A stretch of 64,000 nucleotides of DNA, taken from positions 13,067,001 through 13,131,000 of the forward strand of contig CM020517.1 of the NCBI GenBank assembly GCA_009823395.1, given 5' to 3'. Under the pieces are notes generated by a model. That model was given only the letters and a program-made list of their open reading frames with translations. It ran no database searches and was not told where the DNA came from. The first letter of the stretch is position 1; the number at the start of each line of letters is the position of its first letter. The translations under genes and the position numbers were made by a program. This DNA is from Thamnaconus septentrionalis. Lineage: Eukaryota; Chordata; Actinopteri; Tetraodontiformes; Monacanthidae. This document shows positions 1-12,769 of the stretch, one piece after another.

Positions 1-36
1 CCAGAGGATGGATTATTGCACAAATGTCTGCATCTC

Positions 37-41
37 TGTGT

Positions 42-72
<31 letters not shown>
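37..72. repeat. (TG)n microsatellite
   Basis: TG array with one A interruption. Confidence 0.95.
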
Positions 73-482
73 CTGCATACGGCCGCGTTTGAATTGCTGC
101 GATTTGCTTAATATCGCCGCAGTAATACGGTGATTATGGAGGCCCAGATGCACAGTGCAGCACGACACCGACGGGGCAAATATCTGAATTTCCTGCCTCC
201 CCGGCTGAACTTTGAGGAACTTTCTCATCTGGAAAATAAATAAAAAAATAACAGTGAGAGAAGAGAGGGGATGTGGGGGAGGCAGCAAATGACATTATTC
301 CAGTCTGCGCTGTTTGAGCTTGTAACGTTGTTTTGTCCTCACTGCCGGGAGGATAAAGCGTTTTAAAAGTTAACTGGCTCGTGAATCCTGATTAAAAACG
401 CTCGCCGTGAAAATGTTTTACGGCTGTGGCTGTTTGTGTCCGTCGACTGTCTCCCAGTGGGCTGCAACCTCACTCTTATTTA

Positions 483-484
<2 letters not shown>

Positions 485-523
<39 letters not shown>
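485..523. repeat. (TG)n(AG)n microsatellite
   Basis: TG array passing into a short AG array. Confidence 0.95.
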
Positions 524-1108
524 CCATCTGAGATAGAGCCAGCGTGTGTTTGCGCGCTCGTGCGTGTGTGTGTGAGGATAGGTGTTAGAACAGAAGCAGA
601 GGGAATATTACACAATCCTCTGTGCATTATTGTAATTAGATTTCCCAGGATAGCTCAATTAAGCCGTGCCGCTCCGGGGACCTGCTGAGTTGTGGTTTGA
701 CACTCACTCACAAGGGGTCCGGTGTGTTAAGTAAGACACAGTAACACACAACTATTTAAGGGGGAAAAAAGAAAAAAAAAAAAAAAAAACCGGCCACTCC
801 AAACTAGGACCAACTTCAACACACACCGTCGCTGTTTAGTTTCCCGTCGGCTGAAGAGGGCAGCCGGAGGTGGAACCGCAGCCGCTCTGTTGCTGCTGCT
901 GAGACCTTGGAAAGTAATGTAGTGTATATTCTAATGAGAACAGCTCCATCTATGGACCACCTGTTGAACTGCATTCATGATGAGCGCCCCCTCCTGAATC
1001 TGGCCGTGACAAAAAGCTTGACACAGCTGCGGGGAAAGAAAAAAAAAAAAAAAAATTAAAAAGCCGCCTGGAGGTGCTAAATAATATCAGAGCGGCTCTA
1101 TGATTAGC

Positions 1109-1140
1109 AAGCACTGACTGTTTCAAAACAGTCAGTGCTT
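1109..1140. repeat. Perfect 15-bp inverted repeat (hairpin)
   Basis: AAGCACTGACTGTTT, two bases, then its exact reverse complement. It sits at the edge of a transposon-like segment that extends to about 1430, so it is probably a MITE-derived foldback. Confidence 0.8.
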
Positions 1141-1430
1141 CGAAAAAAGTATTGGTTCAAAATTCATGCTGGATACAGTCAGAGCAGCCTTGTTTGATTC
1201 ATTCTCCTCAATTAAAACATAATTAGCATGGCTAAAAATGCTCCAAAAGCAGGAACTCGTTAGCTTCTCGCTAACAGTGACCCAGTACACAATCCCTGAT
1301 TCACAATTCCTGAAAGGTAGAGCAAGCAGAATGAGAAAAGGAGGGATTTTTCTCACCTCTGGGGAGTTCACTCACAGGCTAGAGACAAAATAACCCGTAA
1401 AGGGGATTTAGCATCATATGGGCCCCTTTA
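1141..1430. mobile_element. Probable MITE remnant
   Basis: Ends with AAAGGGGATTTAGCATCATA then TGGGCCCCTTTAA. AAAGGGG and CCCCTTT mirror each other, and the 'AAAGGGG...ATATGGGCCCCTTT' phrase recurs in fish DNA-transposon relics. No transposase ORF. Family not assigned. Confidence 0.4.
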
Positions 1431-2346
1431 ACGCAACTGTTGAGGTCAGCCGCCCCGGCACTCGGTGATTATTTATTTGTATGAGTGGCGGGGGGGCGTG
1501 AATATGTTTTGGAGGAATGGCGCGTCATGCGCTGACAAAAGGGAATTTCAGCACTTTTGATGATATGTGGTTACATTACTGGTCTCAAGGCTGGCGCTGA
1601 GTTTAAATGCTCCAGTAACATTTCCTTTTATTTATATCCACAGACCTTGGCTGAAATAAATGAGTTGAGACAAGTGCGAGGAGGCGGGAGGCGGAGTGGC
1701 GACGGCGGCGGCGGCGATGTTACGAACAATTTCTTCCTGACATCAGGAAAACGAGTATGCGCGAGACATTCAACTCTTTTTCACTGCCAGCGGCTGACAG
1801 GCTCAGCTTCGCCGGCTCGGCAGCAGGAGGCCTCTTAAAAAGATTCAATGTCGGCGTGGACGTGAAAGTCACTGTGTCATTATCTTAAATCTTAACTATC
1901 CCGCCGGATTAAAGTGTGAGAGACAACCATATCTGTCAGGGCTCGGCGGGAGATGTTTTATTCTCTGTGTACAGTGAGTCTCCCCCCCCCTCTGCCACGC
2001 TGAGATTAGCGGAGGAAGCCACTCCGCCAGAGTCGCTCTGACTTTAATTTACTGCCGCTTTTTAATATTCTGTCACAGTTAAATATTTTATTGCCCTCTT
2101 TTACGGCCACATCCTTATGTCCCGCGCTTATGAACTTTTCTATGCAAATCGCTCACTTGGATCCGAAAAAGGAACGCCGCGCTCTTTGTGCTCAGGCGCC
2201 GGAGACATCTGGAAAACAAGCGGAGGAGGAGGAGGAGAGAAAAAAACGCAGCATTCTTTGTCTTCATCAGATGTTTTGTTCTGCTGCTTTTTTTTTTTGC
2301 TACTGCGAGGCGTTTAAGCTTCTTGTTTCTCACCATGCGCGCTCGT

Positions 2347-2378
2347 ATGTGTGTGTGTGTGCGTGTGTGTGTGTGTGA
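2347..2378. repeat. (TG)n microsatellite
   Basis: TG array with one CG interruption. Confidence 0.93.
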
Positions 2379-3687
2379 GGTCTGCAGGGATGGAAGGGCA
2401 CAGCTGTCCGCCGCACCAAACGACCAAAGAGACCCTCTCAGATATTTGGAATCCGGGAATGACGTGAGCCTGTTGCTGTTTTGCACCAAAGGAGGAGGAC
2501 GTCAGTCCACGTGGAAAGCGGGAAAAGTGTGAGAACCGCCGGCCGAGGCGCAGCGATTCTTGTTTTTTTCTTCTTCTTCTTTTTCTTCTCCTCCTTCTGA
2601 GGCGCCGAGCGTGAACTCACGGGGGACTCCTTCCTCTGAGCTCAACATTTGTACTCGCTTCACCTCGCTGCGCCGTCACGCCCTCCTCCTCCTCTTCCTC
2701 CGACGACTCTCCTCTTGTTTTCTCCTCCTCTGAGTTGCCTTTTTTTTTTTTTTTTTTTACCTCCTACGCCGCCGCTTTGAGGGCAAAATTTACGAATGAT
2801 GTGTGTAGCTTCTATCTCCGTGCCTGGAGTGCCTCTCGAGCACCCAGCGGAGCGAGCGAGGGGGAGTTGGCGGCTGTGGGAGGAGACGCCGACCAGCGCC
2901 CGGTGACCACGACCGGACTGGGGCCATTGCCCTGGTGCCATTGTGGCCGCAACCAATCAATATTGCATTAGTATGACAGCGCTACGTGGATAAAAGCACC
3001 TCGCTCTCCTTGCTGGCTGTCTCTCCGCCCTGCGAAACGCACGCGCTCGCACGCTGGCGTAATGATAGTTCTTTGATTGGGCGTAAGGTGCGCGGAGGAG
3101 AGGGCAGAGCCGGCCCGGGGTGATGTGTGGATGTCCGGGGGGGGCGGAGGGGGCCTCTTAAGTGCTCATGAACGGTACTAATGAGGGTAGAAAATGGAGA
3201 CATAAAGAGGGAATGGGTACACTTTTCACTTTGGTCTGACACACCGTTGCTGCCCCCCGAAGCCCTTGAGGGGGCATTGGGAGAGGGGTGCGACCATGCT
3301 TCACGTCCTCCTCCTCCTCCTCCTGCTCCTCCTCCTCCTCTTCCTCGGACTAATTGTCGGAGGTTTTGACCTTGGTAGAGGAGGGGACGAAGCAGGGGAG
3401 GGGACATGAGGTGAGGGCTCGAGGTGGCTCACAGTTCAAGCTGCTTGTTTGACCTGCGAGGGAATTCATCCCGTCCTCAAAGCGACCCGTTGCAGCCTGT
3501 TTGCTGCGCGTCGCCGTTTCAGCGGTAAAAGTGATGGAAAAGGAGAGCGGCGCAAAAATCAAAAGGGCGGCGTCAGTGAGCGCGGCAGCGTAACTGCTGG
3601 GATCAATCGGCCCCCTTTTTCCAGGCCTCGTTCTCGTCCCGTGCCATCGATCCATTGGCAGCGCACGCATCACTGTCGGGTCCGTGC

Positions 3688-3724
3688 ATGTGTGTGTGTG
3701 TCTGTGTGTGTGTGTGTGCGTGTG
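3688..3724. repeat. (TG)n microsatellite
   Basis: TG array with a TC interruption, followed by a short inverted CA-rich run (GCGCACACGCACA). Confidence 0.9.
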
Positions 3725-4378
3725 CGGCACGCGCACACGCACAGGTCTACATACAAACAACAAACCCCCTCCCCCGCCTCTTGCCCTGACCCTGATCCGT
3801 CGCTAGACAAGTTCACCATCCCGCTCTTCCTCAAGTCCCGGTCAATGGGTGTCGATACGTCGGATTGGCCGGGGCCGACGGGGGGGGCTGGGGGTTGGGT
3901 GGGGGGGGTGGAGGGGTCGCTGACGAAGGGGAGGGCCAGATAAGCGGCGAGAGGCTGCTTTGTTTCAGTAATGACGGCTTAAACGAACACCCAGCGCCCC
4001 CCCTCCCGCGTTAGTCCCCCCCCCGTCCCGACGGCGTCACCTTCAGGTCAATAAAGGTAAAGACGCTCGACCCCCCGGCGTCCACCTCCCTGCTTTTACG
4101 CGTTCATTTCCTGCTGGCTTTCATTTTGCAAATCTGCTTGAATTTATTTCTTCCTCGCCGGCGCAGAATTAAGAGGATTCTCAGCAGTATTTTTTTTCTT
4201 TTTATTGTTCGGCCCTTTTTTTTTTTTTTCATCACCCGATTAATTGCAAAAGTAATGGCATCTTTATATAGTTACATTAACAGTTTAACGATTTAATCGC
4301 CCTGGTTGCCCGGCAAACTCCTCATTTCATTAGGGGCAAATAATTTCCCATCACCACCGGCGCTGAGAGACTGTAGTA

Positions 4379-4650
4379 CGAGTCGGTCTCTCAACGAGTC
4401 GGTAGCTCAACGAGTCGGTCTCTCAACGAGTCGGTCTCTCAACGAGTCGGTAGCTCAACGAGTCGGTCTCTCAACGAGTCGGTATCTCAACGAGTCGGTA
4501 GCTCAACGAGTCGGTAGCTCAACGAGTCGGTAGCTCAACGAGTCGGTCTCTCAACGAGTCGGTAGCTCAACGAGTCGGTCTCTCAACGAGTCGGTCTCTC
4601 AACGAGTCGGTCTCAACGAGTCGGTAGCTCAACGAGTCGGTCTCTCAACG
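4379..4650. repeat. 16-bp minisatellite, about 17 copies
   Basis: Unit GAGTCGGTCTCTCAAC with a CT/AG/AT variant position (GGTCTCTC, GGTAGCTC, GGTATCTC). One shortened unit occurs near 4610. A 75-codon ORF through it simply reflects the period. Confidence 0.93.
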
Positions 4651-5089
4651 ATGTCTCAAAAAGGAAAAACAGGTGTAGAATTTGCCGTCGTGTCATTCTC
4701 ATCTATGACGCAGAGCTGCAAGATCAAATTTTTTTCTAAAAACGCCACTTCCTGTAACTCCACTGTCGGGAAACCCTCCCATCCTCGCCGACTTCACGAC
4801 GTGTCGGCAAGAGTTTACAAACACACGAAATACACAGTTATAAATGTAAATCACCACCCGGGCATAAAAGAAAAGCCGCGATACGTTTATTGCGCGTGCG
4901 CGCGTGGGTGGCGGGAGATAAAAAGGCACGCGCTCTTAATGGCTCATTGCCCCCGCTAACATTTAGCACGGCGGCTCTTGCGCGACTGCTTTGACCAGAC
5001 ACGGCGCGGGCGCGACGGAAAGCTCCCTCCTCTCGCCCCTGAAAGGCTTTTATGGTGTGACAGTTGCACTATACCTCCGCAATTACTTT

Positions 5090-5290
5090 TCAATTAGCGC
5101 GATGAACATTTCCAACACTGTGGCGCAATTATTTTATAGCCCCGGTGTCTTAGCCCATTAATGGCGCTACCAACAGCACAGGAAGTGATAAACCATCTGG
5201 CCGCGCTCCCAAAGAGATAGAGCACACTTAATGGAGTGAAAAAGTAAAAGCAATTAATGTCACATTAATATAACCATAATAATGCCGTCC
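5090..5290. promoter_or_regulatory. Candidate conserved non-coding element 1
   Basis: AT-rich block in GC-rich surroundings with repeated homeodomain-type words (TTTCAATTAGC, CCATTAATGG, CACTTAATGGA, GCAATTAATG) and no simple repeat. Called on texture only; conservation not tested. Confidence 0.35.
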
Positions 5291-6139
5291 CTTACAGCTC
5301 TGGCAGGCCGAGCAGGGGACTGGGACAGAGAGATTTTTGCATGAGCGCCGCTAGGTTGAGGATGTGAGGGAGGGAAACAAGCTGCTCTCGCAGATGTTAG
5401 CATGAAGGGAGGCGTGAGTCCTGCCTGGGATGGGAAAAAGTGTCAGGATGGATCTTGTACAGGAGAGGCCATCAAGGCCTGCAGGTGATTAGAATCGTTG
5501 TTGGGTTCAGACAATGACCAGACCTGGATGACCTGAACAGCCTCTGCCAGGTTTACAGCTAGCAACAAGCTAACCTGCTCCCCTCAATCCTTTGGATTCT
5601 TCTCATGGAATAATCCAGCAAATAGCTCGTAGAAAGCATTTTCGAAGGGGAGGGGAAACTGTTTAGCAGTTTATAGCAAAGCCGCTACACCAAAGCTAAG
5701 CTAATCAAAAGAACTGGTGGCTTCCACATAAGTTGGGCTTCGAGTCGAGATTTTTAGCCCTTCTACCTGAACCTGAGGACAATCTAACATTGAATGAAAA
5801 CGCTACATTATTGGAATCATTATTATTGGAGGTGGGGAAGATGGACAAGTGAGGTTTCAGTTGCCGTGCAAGATTAGCACCTGACCAAATTGTCTGGTTG
5901 ACTCAGTCATGTGTGCGCAGAAAGGCTGCATGTGCTCACTTAAGTTAAGTTTGCTTAAGTATGCGCGCGTACGCACACGCCGGGAAGCACGGCTGTTGAT
6001 TCATTGTATTCCATTCAGCACGCATATACGCGTGCGCGTGTATAGGTGAGTGTGTGTGGCAGCGGCAGCCGCGCCTGTCTCAGAAGTAGCTCCGCTGTCC
6101 TATCTCCTGACCCCTCTGTGTTCCCGCCGCCCTGCTCTG

Positions 6140-6270
6140 TTTGTGTTAATTCCTCTACATCTCCAGGGTGGCTTACATTAGAATATCTTAACCACTGGGC
6201 CGCATTAGCATAGCGTGATGGATGCCGCTGAATCTCCATGCCAGATAATGTCCCACATTTTGCATTTTAA
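6140..6270. promoter_or_regulatory. Candidate conserved non-coding element 2
   Basis: Complex, non-repetitive sequence with GTTAATTCC, a GGCCGCATTAGCATA run and AGATAATGTC, between a TG-rich stretch and GC-rich DNA. Texture-based call. Confidence 0.25.
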
Positions 6271-7104
6271 ACTAAGCTACGCTATGGACGTGCTATCCAT
6301 TTTCACGGGGGGAAATTAGGTCCTGGTGGGAGAGCGCCTGGCACTCTGTCATCCCCGGCAAAGCTCCTCGCCCGGCTTTTATGACACCTCCGGGGGCACC
6401 ACGCAGAGACAGGTTGAGGGTCATTGTCTAGCGCCGGTCAGCTGTGATGTCACATAAACACTTTGTAAACTTAGGTGTCAGTTTGCCCCACTTGTTTGTC
6501 TGTTGCAGTTTTGTTTTTTTCTTTTCTCTAAGACCTCCGAAGTTGCGCACGGAGATGCTCTTGCGCAACATTCATGCCTTCCTGCCCCCCCGCACACCCA
6601 CCATCAACACCACATCCTTCTGCAACACATTTCCTCTCACGGTGCCGCTCGCAAGCGAAGCGTGATGAATCGCACATAATAATTTCCATTTTAATCCTCC
6701 ACAGTCGGCCCCTGCCGCCACCACCACCACCCTCCCCGACACCCCGACAACTCGCGTGCACGTCGCGAGCCAGCCGGAGTGTTGATTTCCGTTACGAGGC
6801 TGCCGCGGGACCCCTCGGAAACTGATCAATAGGAATGAATGAGCGGGGCCCCTCTGCGCGACACGAGATAGTTGCACCTTTATAAGCCTCTTTATGACAC
6901 ACAATCTCGCCGTCTGGGCTCGGGGGCGGCGGGGGGGTCACGCAGCCGCGCACACTCACGGACCAAAGGCATGCGTCGTTGAGGGAGAGAGTTGTCATAG
7001 AAAATGATTATTACAATGTTATCCTCCTTCCTTGCTGCCACTGATGTAAGATAAATGTTTCCACTGAAGCATGGCTGAACAAATAGTGCAGTTTCCCAAT
7101 TTAG

Positions 7105-7105
7105 G

Positions 7106-7146
<41 letters not shown>

Positions 7147-7218
7147 CCTATCTATCTACCTATCTATCTATCCATCTATCTATCTATCTACCTATCTATC
7201 TATCTATCTATCTACCGA
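7105..7218. repeat. (ATCT)n tetranucleotide microsatellite
   Basis: About 28 ATCT units with ACCT and ATCC variants. Confidence 0.96.
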
Positions 7219-7361
7219 TCTATATATTACAGTGAAGTACAGTAAATTGGTGTTGATTTTTTGCAACAGTACAGCAGAGCAGAGGAAAAGAGGGACTTTA
7301 CTTCCATTGTCTCATGCATGGCCACCATCCATGTCAGGGTGGATAGACCGAAGGAGGAGGC

Positions 7362-7405
<44 letters not shown>

Positions 7406-7406
7406 G
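7362..7406. repeat. (ACAG)n microsatellite
   Basis: About 11 uninterrupted ACAG units. Confidence 0.95.
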
Positions 7407-7977
7407 GAAACAACATGCAGACGCTGTCGGATTTGTCACTAGAAATCTGTCGTTGTTCTCTTTTTCAATATTTGTCGAATATTGCAATACGACGCTGCAC
7501 CGTGGACTTGACAACCGTCGCTGTGCCACATCGGTAGCGGCACTGCATCCATACTGTATACCAGACAGGTTTATTAGCCCCCCCCCCCCCCCATGCACAT
7601 GGAAGGCACCGCAACGCAGCCCTGTAATTTCTGTAATGTTCTGCTAATTACGTTTGACTAATTACGATTCTTTTATGTGGCAATATATGCCAGAAGCCGA
7701 CCACCACCACCACCCCACCCACCACCCTAACACCTCCTCCACCCCCCCCACCTCCTTTTTTATGGTATAGGTCTTCGCTCCGCTCCGTTGGCTGCGATTT
7801 GACGGCGAAAGCCTCGGCTTTCTGTTTATTTTCTAATTAAATATTAGCTTTAAGCACGTGGAGGGAGGGGTAATTAAACTCCTCCGCCAGCCCTTCCCAC
7901 CCATTGACCGCTGCAGAATGTGATCAAGTGAGACTGGGGGCTTTAATTAGATGCTTGGACATTAGTGGGTGTGTTTT

Positions 7978-8015
7978 CTCGCTCGCTCGCTCGCTCTCGC
8001 TCTCTCTCTCTCTCG
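7978..8015. repeat. (CTCG)n(CT)n microsatellite
   Basis: CTCG units passing into CT units. Confidence 0.9.
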
Positions 8016-8167
8016 CTTTGCTTTCCTCCAGGTTAGGGAAAACCAAGCAGGATGCTTTCAACAGCAAGCACATTGACTGAGCTCAGATTACATCCGCCTT
8101 TAAGTAGCGGATTGATTGGGGAGGCAGAGGCTCGCCTTTATGAGCTAAGCGTTTTCCGAATAGAGCC

Positions 8168-8220
8168 GCCTCCTCCTCCTCCTCCTCCTCCTCCTCCACC
8201 TCCTCCACCTCCTCCACCCC
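8168..8220. repeat. (CCT)n microsatellite
   Basis: CCT triplets with CCA variants. The poly-proline ORF through it is spurious. Confidence 0.92.
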
Positions 8221-8433
8221 CTACACGTCCTGCCTCCACGTGGCCGCCCTCCCCCTGCGCCCCCGCAGCCCCCACCCTGGCTGGGCCGGGAGTGCGGAGT
8301 GTATGTGGGAAAAACAGGAGGGATAATTTAACGACACGCGTGCGAGATGGAAAGAAAGGAGGCCAGGCGAGGCCGCGGCAAAGACAGGATGTCTCAACAG
8401 AGGGAGGGAGGGAGGGAGGGGAGAGCAGGGAAA

Positions 8434-8434
8434 G

Positions 8435-8466
<32 letters not shown>
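8434..8466. repeat. (GT)n microsatellite
   Basis: Near-perfect GT array after GGGA tetranucleotide repeats at 8401-8420. Confidence 0.93.
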
Positions 8467-8470
<4 letters not shown>

Positions 8471-8776
8471 AGAGCACGACGAGTGCCACGACGCCCCCCT
8501 CCCCCTCCGATCACCCCCCTCCTATTGCTCTGCGGATGATGGATAGCAACAGTGGCGAGAACAAAACCGAGCATTCCTCATGCTGTCACCACAATGAAAC
8601 AGGGACATAACAGGATTTGGTCACAATGCGAGCGGAGCACTTCAGAGAGATGCCAGGCCATCATGCCACTTCTACTGGAAGTCAAAGACTCCATCCATCA
8701 CCCCGTAACGTCCCCCCTCGCTGTGACTGCCGCCGCCGCCGCCGCCGCTGTCTTCTCTGGGAATCCCCCCCCACCC

Positions 8777-8779
<3 letters not shown>

Positions 8780-8813
<34 letters not shown>
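8780..8813. repeat. (CA)n microsatellite
   Basis: CA array after a C-rich run and near a CCG triplet run (8729-8748). Confidence 0.94.
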
Positions 8814-8815
<2 letters not shown>

Positions 8816-9386
8816 CCAACACCGTCCCACTCAGGAGCCTAACTGTGATTTACTCAGCGCTCCAGCTCCGGTTTTTGTTGTTAGCACGTTCAACAGAGGC
8901 CGCTTGGTGTTTCCTGCCTTCCTAAAGCAAAGGGGTGCTTATTTATTTATTTTAAAAAAAATATATATAAAATAACTTTTTGGTTCAAATTCTAAAAAAT
9001 CTAACTCTAATTAGAGGTCACTAGTGATAAATTAACAGGGCAATTAATTTGATTATTGTTTAATTTCAAGGCTCTTCCCCTAAATAATGTATAAACAGAA
9101 AGCTTTTAGTTTAACTTGTCTGTTTCTAATTTGATTTCATCAAATTGGCAGAAAAAACACCCAAAGTGTTCTGTTCCAGCGAGGTACACTAACTTTAAAC
9201 ACTGAATACTAAGCGTAATTTCATTTTCAATCAAATTAATGCAAATCGTGTCTCAAAAGTGATGGTTGCACAACCAAGACAATTTAAACACTACAGAATT
9301 TCGGCTGAATTTTCCTTCATCCTTTGCCTCTAACGGTTCTCGTGCACCTCCAGGGAACACACAGCTCGCAGGCGTCTCCTCAAGTG

Positions 9387-9389
<3 letters not shown>

Positions 9390-9434
<45 letters not shown>

Positions 9435-9454
9435 TCTCCCTCTCTCTCTCTCTC
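9390..9454. repeat. (TC)n microsatellite
   Basis: Long pyrimidine TC array with CC interruptions. Confidence 0.95.
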
Positions 9455-11704
9455 CGGTGGTGGCCTGCTCTCCCTCCTCTGTCACTATGAGTGGCACCCC
9501 TAAAGAAACCAGGACTCGCCAGCATCCCAGACAGCCTGGATGCTCCGCGGCAGCAGGGGGATAAACACGATTGTGCAACGCTCCCGCGCTCGTGATCATG
9601 TGAATATTGTTGCCGTGGAGGAGGGTGGGACACCAGGAAATGAGGACTGGAGGCGGGGAGAAGCTGACCAGGAGGAAGGCGGGGGGAGGGGGAGGGGGAG
9701 GGGGAGTCGCATTCTCAAAATTAAAAGTTGTAGCCTATTAGTCTGTGTTTGGTAGCTGAGCACGCGGCCATGCCTAACACGGCCGCTAATAGGAAAAGAT
9801 GTGTGGAAGTGTATGATTTATGGTTGCACGCAGGCAGGGGTGGAATAATTTGGTGCAGAACGGGTACTTACTGAACGGCAACAACTCGGCTACTTATCCG
9901 TACTTTCTGGTGATAAATTAGCTCTTGTTTAAAGTGGCCCAGGACCCATTTTTCATTTTGATTACTACACTTGATATCTCTTTCTTTCTTTCTTTCTTAC
10001 TCCCTCTTTGTCAGCAGCGTGCCGCGAGCATTATTCTGCGTGCGGTTTGTTGTGCTGTGTTGTTTACGTGTGTTTTTCCTCTCAATGTGTCTTTTTTTTT
10101 CTCCCCCCTTTTTTTTTTCTGCCGGTCCTCAACCCCTCAGCGAGCGGAGACCACGGCGCCCCCGCCGTGTAAAAACAAGCCAACGTTGTTAATTGCCGGT
10201 TGTCCCGCGCGACACGGCTCCTCCTCATTGACCGTGAGCTGTCCTGCTGCCAGCTGGACGCGGAGCTCCTGTCAATCAGCGGGCGACCCCGGCCCGGGAC
10301 CTTCCCCTGCTCAGACAAGGTTCCCATTGATCCCCCCGTCGGCCCCTCTGACAGGAAGCAGCCTCGGTTGGGGTGGAGGGAGGGGAGGGAAATGAGCAGG
10401 TAAAATATTAAGTTATAAGTCGACCGCCGATCGATACGCAGCGGCCGGGGGCTGAGAGGGGGCGGGGCCAGAGTCACACCAAACGCGTTTGTGAGCGGCG
10501 GCGGCGGCGTCCAGTAGCGCGGCGGCTCCATCGGTTCACGTGAGGATTGCAAGATTGCACCACGAGATTTTAGCTTTGCGTGTTTTTAAAGAAAACAACG
10601 GCAAAACAAAACTCTTTTGCCCGTCCCAACTGTGTCTCAGGTATCACTGTGTCAAAAAAGAAAAATAATAATAAATCAAACTGCTGGTATCATACAAAAT
10701 GCAGGTTTTTAAAGTGTGCATTCATCCTATCTTTCTGATTTAAAGTGAAATCTGCTCTCAACAGAGTTGAAGCCGATACGTCACGTTGACGTCACACAGT
10801 AAAATCCAGCACATGTAAAACAAAATCCAGCACGTTGTATATTATGATGAAAATCAACCGGATCGACTGTGTTTTCCAATCGTTGTCTTCCTGCCTGAAC
10901 TATTCTATCTGCATGAAGCCGCTTCTGAAACCCGAACCCTAACCCGGTGTGAACCTACATTCTGCAGCGAACGCGCCGCTGACGCTTTCGGTGCGAATTG
11001 GGGGGGGGTGGGGGGGTAACGGTCTGTGAGGTCTGTGGCTCGGGCCCAGGGAGCCCGAACCCACCCGGCCGCTCTCTCCAACCGAGGCCGTAGCGCAGCG
11101 GTCCGCTTGCCAAGTCCTGCAGCGCTCGCTGGCACCGCCGCTTATTGTCCTACCGCCTGGCACGGCCACGGGCGGAGCTGGACACTCTACAGACGGCATA
11201 AATAAAACATATGAAAGCTGTAATGAGAGAGAGCCGCGGGGGCCCCCCAGCGCAGCCAAAGAGCAAAGAGCGCATTGAGCACTGGCTGGTGGACGGACGG
11301 ACGGACGGACGGACGGGTGGAGGATCAGAGTCCGCGGCGGGAGGGGGGGGACATCGATCACGCGTCGACGCCGCGTCTCCAAGTCCATTGTCCCGAGTTG
11401 TTAGCCGCAACCTGATGGGGGGGGGGTCGGTGGCCCTCGAGGTCGGACAGCTTTGGCAGGTGTCAGCGGTTATCTCGCCCGCGCTCTTTTCTGGACGGGA
11501 CGAGCGAGGAGGCGGTGCCGAGACCCCTGTCAACCCCCCACCCCACCACCCCACCCCAGTTAGGCCTGGTGGCTGGGGGGGTTGGGTCGGCGAAGACCCG
11601 CCCTCCTGCTGGGGGGCTCTCCTCTCCGGGGGGCCCCGGGCCTCCTGCTCGGCGCCCGGCTGACTGACAGCTATCTCGCAGCTGCGGGACAAGCAGCCGC
11701 GGCG

Positions 11705-11860
11705 AGCGGCCGCTGATAAAATGTTAATGTAATTAACAGATAATGGGCCGTTGTTTTAAGCTGTCGATACCTCGGACCGGCGAGGGATAAAGGATTGGGA
11801 GCCACGCAAAGTCACATTCAGATATCTGCCAGCTATTGTAGAATTCAATTATTTTCCGGC
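11705..11860. promoter_or_regulatory. Candidate conserved non-coding element 3
   Basis: Sharp switch from CpG-rich DNA to ATGTTAATGTAATTAACAG and GATAATGGGCCGTTGTTTT, ending near GAATTCAATTATTTT. Dense TAAT words with no repeat structure. Confidence 0.35.
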
Positions 11861-12229
11861 CCCCCACCCCACCTGTCTTCAGCCGCTAACCTCCAGACCA
11901 CCGCCGGTGGACCCCCCGCCCCCACCTGCATCTGCTGGTCTCTGTGTGATATTGACAGACCCTCCACCACCCCCTCCACCCCCTCCACCCTCTCCACCGG
12001 CCTTCTGTTCCGCCCGCGCTCAACTTTTTTTTTCCCCCTACGTTCAGCAGCGTCTTCCCGCCCGTCGTAAATCACCGCAGGGTTCCGTCGTCCCTCGGAC
12101 ACGGAGGCAGAACCGGCCGGCCAGCCTGCCGCTCCGACGCAAGACGAATGCTTTTTGTATTTTTAACCCAAAAAAAAAACCGCCGACGGCTATCGGGACA
12201 ACGGCCGCGGCTGCTTTTTCGGACGTATG

Positions 12230-12440
12230 AGGCCTGACTATTCTGGTATTTTAATAAGTATCAAGCCCAAACAAGATTAGGCACCTCCAGTTTACGAAAT
12301 GTCAGCGAAGGCAGCGCTATCACTCATAATAAATGGGCCTATGCAAACACTGAGGGTTTTTTTTTTCCTTTGGTCATGCATAAGAGCTTGTTTGGTGAGC
12401 GCCGCGGTGATGCCGTATGCTGATATGCAATTATTCTAAA
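12230..12440. promoter_or_regulatory. Candidate conserved non-coding element 4 (octamer-rich)
   Basis: Contains CCTATGCAAACAC, GTCATGCATAAG and GATATGCAATTATTC within 100 bp, all resembling POU octamer sites, plus ACAAGATTAG and TTTAATAAG. Clustering of octamer-like words in non-repetitive DNA suggests an enhancer. Confidence 0.4.
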
Positions 12441-12769
12441 AGAGTATCAAAGTTCAGCCGCGAGTCCACCGTCCTGCTGCCGCAAATGGGGGACGGGGGG
12501 GCTGCTGTGAGCGGCCTCTGTGGGAATATTTCATGAATAAAGAGCAAAGGGAAAAAAACTGGAGACGATAAGGAGGGGTCTGGGAGTGTGATAAAATGCG
12601 AGGCATAATGGATGATTCGCTGCATACTCATATTTTGTTTTTTGGTCCAGCTGCACAGCCGATATAGCGCAGAGATAATCCTGCAGCCCCGCCTGCTGCC
12701 GGCCGGATCCGCTCTCGCAATGTCAGACTGGAAACTTTGATCGGTCCATCTCAAGTGTTTGTGCTCCTG

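Noticed and set aside
4306..4533. Periodic 16-residue peptide ORF
   Set aside because: 48 bp equals three 16-bp minisatellite units, so any stop-free frame repeats every 16 residues.
4379..4650. Possible CRISPR-like array
   Set aside because: Contiguous 16-bp tandem units with no unique spacers, in a vertebrate genome.
8052..8546. 164-codon ORF with a long proline run
   Set aside because: Produced by a (CCT)n microsatellite and GC-rich flanks; no domain, no splice context.
11150..11692. 180-codon minus-strand ORF
   Set aside because: Arises from CpG-rich DNA with few stops; proline/arginine-rich composition and a competing ORF on the other strand of equal quality.
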